A DNA stretch of 64,000 nucleotides from Polytolypa hystricis UAMH7299 (taxonomy: Eukaryota; Ascomycota; Eurotiomycetes; Onygenales), in contig PDNA01000142.1 in NCBI GenBank assembly GCA_002573605.1, positions 23,241 to 87,240 on the forward strand. The letters run 5' to 3'. The stretch's first letter is position 1. Each line of letters starts with the position of its first letter. Both the position numbers and the translations under genes were made by a program. This document shows, in pieces, positions 1 through 10,415 of the stretch. The notes beneath the pieces were generated by a model, which was given only the letters and a program-made list of their open reading frames with translations, searched no databases and was not told the DNA's origin.

Positions 1-1274
1 CATTGCCTCTCCCACGCAAAAATACGAATCAGCAATCCCGTACATATTCGGCCCGATAGTGTTGCTCACCATGTGATATAGGGGTGCCAGAGTCACCGCG
101 ATGGCTTGTCGCCAAAGGACGCTACGATGATGCGCTACATATTCTCGCCAAATATCATGCGAACGGCGATGCGAACAATCCAACCGTCCAGTTTGAATTT
201 CACGAAATCAAGGAAACCCTACGTCTTGAGGTAGAGTTTAACAAGAACAGCAGCTACCTAGACTTCTTCCGCACTAAAGGCAACCGATACCGTCTCCTCC
301 TTATTGCTTCGCTTGCGATCATCTCTCAATACAGCGGTAACGCCCTGTTCAGCAACTATATGAACCTCATGTACGAGGGAATGGGTATTACAGATCAAAA
401 TATTAAGATTCCGGTACGCCAATACGTCTTTCCATCTCATGACTACCGTACAATTTGTATGCTAATTAAGAATCTGCCGGAAACCACAGCTCAGCGGCGG
501 CCAGATGTTGCTCAATCTTCTTGTCAGCCTTAGCTCTGCTTTCTTAGTCGATCGAGTCGGACGGCGACCCCTCTTCCTCGTAGCAACAACCGGTACCGTT
601 CTTTTAACTCCCCTCGCCCCCTCTGTGTTTCACTCTCATGAGACTGACAACATTCGTTTCGATAGGCATGCTCTTTATGTTTATCGCCTTAACCATTACT
701 GGCGCTATGTATGAAAGAGATCTGTCCAACGCACCAGTCGGTTATCTCCAAGTCATCTTCATCTGGCTATATGGCGTCTTTTACTCGCTGGCCTGGTCGG
801 GTCTGCTGGTGGCATATACGCTCGAGATTCTCCCATACAAGCTCCGTGCGAAGGGGCTCATGATTATGAACTTTATTGTTCAGGGTGCTCTTGTACTTGG
901 AAAGTAAGTTTTTTTTCCCGCAGAGATCTTATACGCGAAACATACTAATATATTTAACCCAGTCAAACAAACCCAATTGCCTGGGAGCGCCTTCCAAATC
1001 ATTGGATGTTGTCTATGATCTACGCGGTAAGGAATTCGCCACCCCTCCCCGATGTATGCACCAACAAAGGCCCTAATATGTTATCTTACAGATCTGGATT
1101 TTCTTCGAGCTTATATTCGTCTACTTCTTCTACGTCGAAACCCGAGGTCCCACATTAGAAGAACTCGCGAAAATCTTTGACGGCGATGAAGGAGTCGTGG
1201 GATATATGGATATCGACAAAATGGGTGAAAACTACCCTATGCAGTCCCCAGAAGGGGTACGTAAACGGCGTTAG
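1..1274 (+). CDS. MFS sugar transporter (lactose permease-like), 3' part only
   Basis: C-terminal part of a major facilitator superfamily sugar/H+ symporter of the plasma membrane. The visible exons are about 82-413, 490-592, 666-903, 963-1026 and 1092-1274; joined, they stay in one frame to the TAG at 1272-1274. The first visible exon opens with the sugar-porter signature PESPRWLVAKGR. The second holds DRVGRRPLF, the second conserved D-R-x-G-R-R motif. Hydrophobic helices follow, with an E-x-L-P-Y-x-L-R-A-K-G stretch and an F-Y-V-E-T-R-G-P-T-L-E-E-L element typical of the family's last helix and cytoplasmic tail. An intron acceptor at about 80-81 shows that more exons lie left of the window. 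Bases 1-81 look intronic. The substrate cannot be read from the sequence; Lac12-type permeases are the closest match by memory. The family call is firm and the 5' boundary is not visible. Confidence 0.9.
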
Positions 1275-4200
1275 TACAACTGGCGCCCTTATTCACTTCT
1301 CCAGTATTTCTTTTTTTATTTTTATATATATATATATAATACAGAGCGGAAGGCGAAAGAGAGAGTGTGTGGATGGAAATTGTACTGTACATGTGCATAT
1401 ATATGTGCTTATCTATATACCCCTTTGCGCGCAAATATGATGTGTTTACGGCTGATGCATGATGAGACCTTTTTGGAATTATCGATTTTGTCTGTTCCAA
1501 TGCGAGGAAACGAAGGCAACAAAATACAATATCTAGTGTCGAGGAAATATCTCAGCCTCTTAATTCTTTTTAGCCATCTACTAGAATATTCGTAAACTCC
1601 TACATCATATGAGGGGTTGGATGGAGTCTTCTTTCTCTCCACAGCCAGGGATCAGGGCACGCGAGACACATGTCAAACATCGCCCCACTGAGCTGCCCGT
1701 AGCCACTCCATCTCTTTCGAATCCTCCCACGCGAGCGAAAAAGAAAAAAAAAAAGCCCACCCCACTCAGTACTGCCCCTGCATCACGACCCATTTATTCT
1801 ATTCCCGTCACGATAGGAAGAAAAAAATTGGGAAAAGCCAGAAGAAAAAAAAAAGAAAATATAATATCAATAGGGCTTGGTGGCTGGTTTTGGTTCCCAC
1901 GCGAGGATCTACCAAACGTTTGTGATGATCGTTTTATATATCTGTGAGACCCCCATCTTTCTCGTCTCATCAACGATAGCGAAAGAAAAACCAAAAAATT
2001 ACATCTTTCAGCTCTGGTGGGGAGGGGGGGAGGGTTTGAACACGGCTTTCTAACATCCCATTCCCCCAAAACCCCCTCCTTTAACCAGCCCGCGTTTCTC
2101 CCCCCCTGAAGCCCAGCGGCGAATAAGAACCCCTTTTTTTTCCCCTTTCGAAAAAAACTCAGCTCTTGGCAGCAGGCTGCACAACCAAGCGCACATTTTG
2201 CTTAGCGTGGTTCCTCGTATAATAAATGATAATCCTGCGATATATGCAAGGTACACATGCAGGGGTCCGCCGGGGGGTTTGTTTGGGCAAATCAGAATTC
2301 GAGGACAAGGATTCTTTTTCTTTTATTTCTTTTGCTTTTTACTTACTATGTACTTCCTCCATTGAACGGCGCACTGGGCATGGACGAAGCGAGAGAGTCT
2401 GTATGTACAAACTACTATACAAAAAGCTCAGCCCTGGTTTGGCACTACCTAAGTACCTAAGTATGGGTTCGGCGACCACATGCTATCCCTGGTTTCCACC
2501 CTACCAAGCTGCGTCTGACAAGGTACAGTACGTTTACTAATTTTCCTTGTTCAGCTGTTTTATAAAGAAAAGTCGACGGATATATCGGGGCGATTAACCA
2601 TCCCCGCTCGTGAGAAGAGAGCGATGTCGGGATAATAGTTCTTAAATCGGGCCCTCACTATCGAATCCAAAGACATCTTACCCCTTTGGGGCGACGCCTA
2701 ACCCCAGATGGAGGGGTATAGTTGCGATCGAGGGCTCAGAATGGGTCCACTCTTACATTTGTATTAATCTATAATTCCTGTCAGTATGAGAAAAAGTTGC
2801 CATCCTCTCGGGACCCAATGGGATGGGAGAGATACCTACCTACATTCAGGAATGATTATCCTAAAACGGGGATTTGTTTTTCGTCTCTTTGGGCACGGAG
2901 CACACGGAAACGGCGATGACGCCGGCTTCGGAACATTAATAGTCTAGGTAACGATACTATTCCTTCGAAAATCGAGCTTACTACTAGTATTTACAAGATA
3001 AAGGAAGAGTTGGCTCCGAAAGGAAGCCAGCCAAGTGTGTATTAATATTAATGGGCAAAAAGTGTGTTTTTCTCAGGAAGATTTGGCGGATAGTATTTTT
3101 TTTAATTCCGCCAACTTCACAAACCCACCCCTTTTCCCGGTCAGATTTAAGGCCGCGTCGGTTTGAAATGCCGCCGCTAACAAATAATGCATGTCGCTCA
3201 GGACGAGCGACTAGATCTATGTATCACAGTCAAACCAGGACGTCAAGAAAGGTAATCCAGGGCCCCACATATCGAATCTATCCAGGTCGCACCCTTCGGT
3301 ATTATTAATTGTGGCTTTACAACCCCTCTTTCAGATTTACCCTCGTCAATTTGTCAATTATCTATCCTGATTGCGCGTCTGGCCTAGACCGCACTATTTG
3401 ACGCGTTTGGAAATTAACCGCCAAGTTCCGTTCCTCGCTAGTATCTACGACATACAGGCTATTGCCCCCGCCCCAGGGGATGGATGTCCCTGCATATATT
3501 AGGTTGGAGGGAATGTTACATCGATCTATTGGCTTGTCGAGGAGGGCTCTAGAGTTAATAATGATTGCCTTCATGGTTTTAAAATAAAAGTGAGGCTAGA
3601 CTGCAATGAAAACCTATTGATCTTGGTCTTCAAATTGCATTGTGATATTGATATAAAGGTACGTCCATTTACATACTTCCACCAAAGGGGAAACCCTAAT
3701 ATTTGCTCCAAAGAAAAAGCAGGGAACACATTTTTATCTTTATTTCTATTTTGAGTGTGGCTTTTGTCTAGTTGGAAGTTTAAACACAACAACCTTAACG
3801 TAATTATGCAGCTGGGTGTGGTTGCTCAAAATAAGAGATTATCCACCCCTCTATAGTCTGTAGTACAGATTGATGAAGAGTTACCATTGCTATAAAAAAT
3901 GAAAAAAAGATAGTGCTTTTGGATTTCAACCCCTCAAGAAAAACAAGTCCAGAGTAGGTGATACAGATATTGCTAGGCTCTTCAACAGTGCAAACCCTTT
4001 CTAAATGTACTGGTTCTCTAGAAGTGCCACTGTCCTCTAGTGATAACAGGGGATTAATTGAGAGAGGTTGTAGACATGCCACTGCAGCACAAGGCATTAA
4101 AAGAAATAGAGAGTTGAAAATTTGCAGTGTTACTGGCAAAATCCCAAGACCTCATATTTGTGTCATACTGCGCGGTGCGGATATCTGTTGGTAATTCCAA

Positions 4201-6169
4201 AGACACAATCAACTGGATGATACGCTGAAATATCAGCAACACAGAGAAGAAGAACCTCCAATAAATTCAATACACGGCCATTTGGGCAAATTCCTGCATT
4301 GACATTGCGCAACTTCTACATAATGACTGGGACCACATCAGCTGGGAAATCTTTCTCCTGTGTTTGTCTCCCTGAGAAATCCGCTCTACAGTCTTCTTGG
4401 CCTTCCTTACTAATGATGATAGCTGCTCAACCCGTTTGAAAGTATGCACGTCTTTCCGAGGATAAACAAAGTCGTTAAGTTTTCGTGGACCGTATGGGAC
4501 GAACACGGCTACCTATTTTTCAAGACAGATTTATACCCTACTGCATAGTCTTGTATCATCAAGATTTTGGCCAGGAAAGAAATTGAGTGAGCCAGATATC
4601 TGAATCTCCTGCTGAGAAAACACACTTGCTGAGCAGGCAGACTGTCAGATATATGTACTTATCCTGGCTACAATTACAATCTTGTGTCCGCCATATACAA
4701 TCACTAGATATATCTAGATTCTTTTAGTTTCAATCCCTTCTTACACTCGAGGGTTGGCGGTGTATCATAGGATCCTTTTGTTTTCAAAGGGAGGGAAAGG
4801 GGGCTGGAGGGTGTACAAGTTCAAAAGTGAGATAAAAGAGTTATAAATACTCTCTGGTTTCTGTCTAATTCTGCTACTTAGTTTTGTGCAAGGAAGTATT
4901 CTTCCAGCTGCCATTTGCAATTGTAAGTGCCTCTCCTTCCAGAAGTAAAAAAGAAGTAATTTTATACTGACTCTTTCAAGTAATTCTTCAAATTCTCTCC
5001 TCTCAACAGGCTGTGCGTCAACCTGCAAAACTATCAAGTAAGCTGTATACAATCTTTTTCTCATGACTTGATTCCTTATTTTTGAGTTAATTCTCTCTGT
5101 CTCCATGATATAGAATGAAAATAACCTCCATAATTGCCAGTGGCTCTCCTCGTTGCGTCTTCTGAAGCCTGGCGGATTGAATTCTACGGCAAAAGACAGA
5201 GAATTCTCGGTCCACGGCAGGAACACAGGTTTTCGTTACAAATTCGAAAAGGAAGTTTCAAGATATCATGGTCAAGACATTTTACTGGGACCCTACGACC
5301 AAGTGCTCCTTTGATACAAAGCAGTTTATTGCATACACTAGCGATAATTGCGCAACAGGAGTATACATACTACGTACTTTTAGATGGATGGGTATGAAGT
5401 TAGTGACTAGTCGTAAGGCTTGAAAATCCTCTACAGGTTGGGAGTTAGTTTCTAATAATCAGAAGTGGAAGGAGTGATGGTAGATGAGCAGAAGAGTGAA
5501 TTTGCCATCTGAAACAGGGATTGAGGAGAGATGTGTACACATTTCTATAGAGAAGCAAGACGTGATTCAAACAAAGTTGTGGACAATATATAATTTTTTC
5601 TTTTCAAAAATAAAAGAAACAGAGCCATATTGGCTCATCCGCTCGATTTCACTCCGTTCAAGATGCGACTCGACGAGTGAGATAGAGAGGGACCGCTAAT
5701 AGTTGGGGCATGATAATAACCAGGTCCAGTAAAGGGGATTTCTCGATCGATTGGCCTCGAGGAGTACGCGCTGGGGTGTGCGAGAGCTCGAAAGACGTAC
5801 ATCCAGGGCTAAAACCCGGTTCTCCATTTGTAGTTCCATGCCCGTAGCGGACTTCATCGGCGCTGGTGTAGCATCTGAAGTCGTTGGGCGACGATATTGA
5901 ACAGGCGGTCATTTTTTTATCACTGCTGCCATTCGCGGCCCCCCCCCGGCCTCCCGGAAATAGTCATGAAGTCGGCGATGGATTTGGACCGGATTCATCT
6001 CTCCCTAGGCAAGACAACAAGTAGCTGGTATTCCTTGGCCAAGAAAAACTTGAGGTATTATTGTTTCGCTCGTGACCAAGAATAGCATATTCCAACTCCT
6101 TGGGGAAAAGGAAAAAGAAAAAAAAGACTCGTGGAGCGTCATGAAAATCCAATATATAACAACCCCCAC
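1275..6169. other. Gene-poor AT-richer interval
   Basis: About 4.9 kb with no reading frame I can assign. Open frames exist on both strands (153 codons at 4765-5226 minus is the longest), but they have no recognisable domain, start context or splice pattern. Mono- and dinucleotide runs are common (TA run near 1325, A runs at 1740-1850). A 14-bp perfect palindrome lies at about 4702-4715. The block 2950-5650 is visibly AT-richer than the genic parts and could be a decayed repeat, but I found no terminal repeats or transposase motif. Confidence 0.5.
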
Positions 6170-6669
6170 TCATGATGCATGCGCTCGGGCAATTACAATG
6201 CCCACAGAGGTAGCACAGAGAAATGCCACCATGAAAACCAGTGCAACTATCATACAACAGTAGCTTTCCGCTCGACGTTTTTCGCGCCTTTCTGCCAGTT
6301 TATCGCATACCTCGCAGTGGAAGTGCGGGGTTGTTCTATCAAGACTGAGAGGGTGGAGTGGTGCCGAGTCGTGATGGCTATGTGATTCCTCGTCATGGAG
6401 GATCCCATGATTATTGTGGTCGCTCTCGTCGATTTCGATTTGGGGAACAGCGGCATACTAATAAGGATTGGTATGAGCGAGGGGTTTTTGCACGAGTTAT
6501 TTCACAAAAAAAGAAACTGATTTGGAGATGTTTGGAAAGTATGGAGGCAGCTTAAAAGACTTACCGCTCTTGATGACCCTGAAGCCGAAAGCTGTTGGTT
6601 GACAGGGTGATTCTGAATCGCTTCTTCATATGCCGGAGCAGCGTCTTTGGGTGAAGACATCATGTCCAT
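6170..6669 (-). CDS. Small membrane protein with C-terminal TM segment, 130 aa
   Basis: Two exons, 6669-6565 and 6457-6170, with donor GTAAGT at 6564 and acceptor TTATTAG ending at 6458. Joined, they give 130 residues from ATG at 6669 to TGA at 6172-6170. Neither exon stands out as a long open frame, so this gene is easily missed. Residues 1-35 are polar and Gln/Ser-rich, with A-P-A-Y-E-E-A. Residues 36-80 are His/Asp/Glu-rich, with H-S-H-H-D. A short C-E-V-C motif at about residue 83 is followed by a basic stretch (ERREKRR). One hydrophobic segment of about 23 residues (CCMIVALVFMV...GIVIA) then ends in a short tail. The Cys pair beside a membrane segment recalls LITAF-like or Ish1-type small proteins, but I do not recognise the family. 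Role unknown; the splice model is well supported by frame and consensus. Confidence 0.6.
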
Positions 6670-7660
6670 GGTAGTCAGCTCGATGATTTATGGGCGATGA
6701 GGATGTGAATAGATACTATATTGGATACTCTCGATATGAAAGTGCATACAGCTCTACTGGTGACAAAACTGGAGAGGGTTGGCAATAAATGCTCTTCAAG
6801 CAAGAGGACCTGGAATAGGCATCCATATTCCTGCTCGTGCTGACTGACTGTGGCTGACGTACTCTCTGTGATGGGCTACACGAGATCAAGAGGGGTGGAC
6901 CCGAGAAGCTGATCTGGTTGGTGCAAACTGAGGCGCAGCTAGGTTCTACTCGGCGAACCCGAATGGGTGCGTTGCTTTCGTTCAACTACTAGACTTGTCA
7001 ACGATGCTTCATCAACGACTCTGTAGTTTGATTGGTATCTCGAGCCAGGCATTATTCTTCCCATCCTCTATTACTACTCCTGGCTGTCAAATCACAACTC
7101 AATGGAGGTCAGAACATTTAAGAACTGACAGGGCCCTTTGGTATGTACCAGGCCTAGCATCGCACTCAGTTTGCTCTGCTCTCGATTGAACAGAGACCCA
7201 AACCCTGCTGGAGCGACCTCGTGCGCGGGGTATGTCAGTTAGCCTGATGAGTTGGAGGTTATGCAGAAAATATGCAGGAGAGTTTGAGGCTCTACTTATG
7301 ACTGGCGCTTGAATAAGAACTTGCGTTTGATGACAGTGATGCACCAATAATAATGTCTCCAAATCCTCACTTGGCACGCTGAACACTGTCTCGAGTTAGT
7401 AGCTTCATCTCAGAGTCGGGCTGAATATTATACCCGGCGGACGAAATATCATCCGACCTATGTATCCCTTGGACCACGATACGAGATCATAGGAACTTGA
7501 ACACACATTTTCAGGGCGGTGGTGGGCTATATATCAATCTACAGGCTTATTCTATTCTCCTGCACAACTTCTCTTCTCTTTTCGAAGGTTTGCTGTTGAA
7601 ACGAAACAAGGTACATTGTACATACATACCAACAAACGGGAGAGTCCACGCTGCCAAAAA
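6670..7660. other. Divergent intergenic region
   Basis: About 1 kb between the minus-strand membrane-protein gene and the plus-strand GPI-protein gene. It presumably holds both promoters. A TATATA stretch near 7528, about 130 bp before the ATG at 7661, is a plausible TATA element. No other coding signal seen. Confidence 0.5.
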
Positions 7661-8502
7661 ATGCCGCAGTGGCCACTGGTCTTATCCTCCTTCATTACCG
7701 CCTGTTCAATTTTCGCTCCTCATCCATGCCTGGCGGCGCAGACAACGTATCAGGTAGACCCATCATTCACGCCTACAGCAAGGGGCACGCCTTCTCCAAT
7801 TTCCGCAACTATCCTCAGACCCTCCGCGGGAGAGACGGTCACCGGCGGGCAGCCATACACGGTCACTTGGAGCCCTGCGCCGCCCTTACCGCAGCCGCTG
7901 ATGGTTGAGCTTGAGATCTCGGGTCCAGCATTCAGTTACTTATATAACTCCTCTTACGAGTGCAATGGATGGCTTGTAAATCCTCGTTGCGGCAAGATTG
8001 CCCTGAATATACCCAGCGGCACAACTTGGGGTAAATAATGCTCACATGTTTCTTTCTTTCCCCACCTATAACGTCTCCCTTTAGTCCAACCATGCCCATA
8101 CCTGCGTTTTCTAACAAAAACGTTTTCGACAAAATCATAGTCTGGGATGTTCCGTTCTCAACTGCATTCGCCAACCACAGGCTTGACGTGAGCGACCAAG
8201 TGAATCCTATGAGCCTGAGGATTTACGATCCTGGCAGGAGTTCCGGCTGGTCTGCTTCCAGTGGAGATTTCCATTACTTCGTACCGACAAACGATAGTCT
8301 GACAATGACCTCTTCAAGAACTGGGACAATGGCCTCTTCAAGAACTGGGACAAGTGGTAGTAGTAGTAGTATGTCCACCCCAACTTCCGTGTCTCCATCG
8401 TCAACGGCAACGACGAGCACGACGTCGAACGCGGCAGCGGCAGGACCTCAGATAACTGGGTATGCATGGGGTATCATTGGATTGGCAGGTGCTTTTCTGT
8501 AG
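7661..8502 (+). CDS. Kre9/Knh1-like Ser/Thr-rich GPI-anchored cell wall protein
   Basis: Two exons, 7661-8030 and 8141-8502. The intron of 110 bp has donor GTAAAT, branch site CTAAC at about 8111 and acceptor ATAG ending at 8140. The product is 243 aa. It starts with a signal peptide (hydrophobic stretch to about residue 26, ending C-L-A-A-Q). An Ig-like N-terminal domain of the Ser-Thr-rich GPI-anchored family (Kre9/Knh1 N-terminal type) follows, with ITILRP-like S-A-x-I-L-R-P, a G-E-T-V-T-G-G-Q element, Y-x-V-T-W and later V-W-D-V-P-F. The C-terminal third is Ser/Thr-rich with a duplicated SSRTGT unit, and the tail is hydrophobic after a small-residue site, as expected for a GPI signal. The family takes part in cell wall beta-glucan assembly or wall structure. 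An in-frame start-like codon upstream would place a charged leader before the signal peptide, so ATG 7661 is preferred. Confidence 0.8.
8309..8353 (+). repeat. Short coding tandem repeat (SSRTGTM unit)
   Basis: A unit of about 21 bp (CTCTTCAAGAACTGGGACAA core) is present twice in a row inside the Ser/Thr-rich region of the GPI protein. It encodes S-S-R-T-G-T-M/S. The copies are nearly identical, so the duplication looks recent or is prone to length change. Confidence 0.8.
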
Positions 8503-8875
8503 CTGGGAGGCCTTTTTGCTATTTTATCAAGCTTAGAGTAGAGTGAGTACTAGGAGCATCAAGAGTTGTTTGGAGGTCCAATGGGAGCTGTCAAGTAAAA
8601 GGAGAACCTTACCTAGGTATGGATTCGATATCTGTGTTTTCGGCCCGACCATGGTAACCACCCTGAGGTTTCTCTGTATCCACGCCGAGCTGGTCCAACA
8701 TCATAGTTACTTACCTAGGTAGGTAAGTGAACCTTTTATAAACACATGATGATGACATGGAACCTTTCATGTCTCCTTCACTTTGTCTGGATGTTCATTC
8801 ACAGGGTGAAGTGAACATTTGGAAGTGAACATTTTGAAAATATTTGAACACTTTGGTTGTGAATCACTGCCCATT
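8503..8875. repeat. Short intergenic gap with inverted TACCTAGG repeat
   Basis: No gene here. An inverted repeat lies at 8708-8727, with arms ACTTACCTA and TAGGTAAGT around a GG spacer. The same TACCTAGGTA core occurs at about 8610-8619 and again near 62520. It may be a recurring intergenic motif of this genome. Confidence 0.6.
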
Positions 8876-9781
8876 ATGGCTTCCTACTCAGAACCCAGCA
8901 CTGAAGTCTCAACTTCTGCTGCATCATTCCTGCTTGATCTCCCACCAGGAACACTTAGGTACAACTTCAGAAGTCTTCGCAAACTGCGAGCAATAACAGC
9001 AAGGGAGATAGATTCACTCCAGTACGATAGAACAGAAACCAATATCTCGTCTTTTTCGAGGTGCCGAACCAGCAAATTAACCGACTTCACTAAAGCTCAG
9101 AGCCAATTGGAAAAGGGTGTCGAATATCTTACGATCATACGAAGAGCATTCTTGTCATAAAGCTAGCAGTGTCTATTGGGCATGAAGGTCGCTAAGGCCC
9201 ACTTCGAGTTTCTTTTCAACACAAAGCATGTCCAAATGAACACGACGACACCAGGTCTGAGATCTACTAGTCAGACTCTTGTCACCAGTGGCATGTTTTC
9301 AAAGCAGGCAGACGCCTCCTGGGCACTTGCTTCTATGCCCCTGATTCCGGATGTCTTCTTTCCTTCCTTTGTCGTTGAGACTGGGCTCTCCGAATCCGTA
9401 GCAAGACTCAGACGAGACGCCAAGGCATGGCTCGAAACAGCAGGATCCCGCGCTGGTCTCGCAGTGACCATTGATGTTAATCGCTCACATCCCCGAATCG
9501 TGATTCGGAAATGGGAAAAGGAACAGTTCCAGCGACGACGGGTGACTAGGGCTGCACCCTTGGGTGTGATCATGAAGGCAAACATGACAGGGGAGACCAT
9601 AATTTCACGTCTTCCAAACGGCGGCCACAAGCATGTCAGTAATGCGCTGACGCTTCCTTTCGATGGAATATTTCTTCGCGCACCCAATCTTGCGGCCAAT
9701 CTTCAAGAACGTGATTTTATATTTAGTCACCAAGAACTCCAACGGCTGGCGGACGATGCCTGGGACTCGCAAGGATTCTGA
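8876..9781 (+). pseudogene. PD-(D/E)XK nuclease-like fungal protein, interrupted
   Basis: One frame (phase shared by 8876-9160 and 9176-9781) is broken by TAA at 9158-9160 and TAG at 9164-9166. The downstream part has K-Q-A-D-A-S-W-A, then P-D-V-F-F-P-S-F-V-V-E-T-G-L-S-E-S with L-R-R-D-A-K-A-W-L, then a strand ending I-V-I-R-K-W-E. This order resembles a family of fungal proteins I associate with the restriction-endonuclease-like (PD-(D/E)XK, Uma2-like) fold, with D and E in the P-D...V-V-E core. The upstream part (MASYSEP...LEKGVEYL) is a plausible N-terminal region. No intron with good consensus removes both stops; a 48-bp one with a poor GTCGAA donor would keep frame. A decayed member of an expanded family is most likely. 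Two separate genes or an unusual intron are the alternatives. The frame ends W-D-S-Q-G-F at the start of a minisatellite. Confidence 0.5.
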
Positions 9782-9957
9782 ATCTGAATATCTTGTCGCT
9801 AGAGAGTGGAAGAGCTGGTGGAAGTTGTCTGGGACTTGCAAGGAATCTAATTCGGAATATCTTGCTGCTGGAGAGCGGAAGAGCTGGTGGAAATTATCTG
9901 GGACTCGCAAGGAATCTGAATCTGAATATCTTGTCGTTGGAGAGTGGAAGAGCTGGC
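9761..9957 (+). repeat. 69-bp minisatellite, about 2.9 copies
   Basis: Units start at 9761, 9830 and 9899 (69-bp period); the third copy loses identity after about 9957. Each begins TGGGACTCGCAAGGA or a close variant and includes GAGAGTGGAAGAGCTGG. The period is a multiple of three, so the final codons of the PD-(D/E)XK-like frame (W-D-S-Q-G then a stop) recur in every copy. In a second frame the array is open and encodes a 23-residue repeat with S-E-S-E-Y-L-V and E-W-K-S-W. Confidence 0.9.
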
Positions 9958-10415
9958 GAAGTAATCCTCCAAAGAAAAAAATAACTAACCCAAGCTCAAA
10001 CATCAAAAAGTGCGGAACATTCAGCCCATCTGAAGAGTTGTTGGAATTTTAGATTTCGTCCCCCCCCGCTTCTCATTGAATGATGGTGGTTTGAAGGAAT
10101 TACTCCGAGGCTAGCGAGAAAAAATATTTACCAATGCATATGTAATATTGTTGATGTGATCAAATGCTTCTGAGCCATTCATAGCGTGACTGTTCACTAA
10201 CCATCAAAAACGCGTCAAGGCGGCCCTAGGCCTAGGGACCCTCTTTCCCACCACATTCGTCATAATTGCAAAACGAAGTCGCTAGAAAAAAGGAAAAAGG
10301 AAAAAGAAAACGAAAAAAACCCTATTTGCTTCTGCAAATATTACCCATTGAACAAAGAAAAATCCCGATCCCCATGAACCCCCGACGCTTGTGGGGGAGG
10401 AGCGTTTTTATCATC

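Noticed and set aside
3571..4506. Possible transposase remnant in AT-rich DNA
   Set aside because: Short frames on both strands but no DDE motif, terminal inverted repeats or target-site duplication visible.
4765..5226. 153-codon minus-strand ORF
   Set aside because: AT-rich surroundings, no recognisable motif and a competing plus frame; kept only as a possible relic.
5658..5912. 84-codon minus ORF with protein-like C-terminus
   Set aside because: Starts at an ATG overlapping the stop of another short frame across a nine-G run; no domain. It could be a frameshifted gene but I cannot support it.
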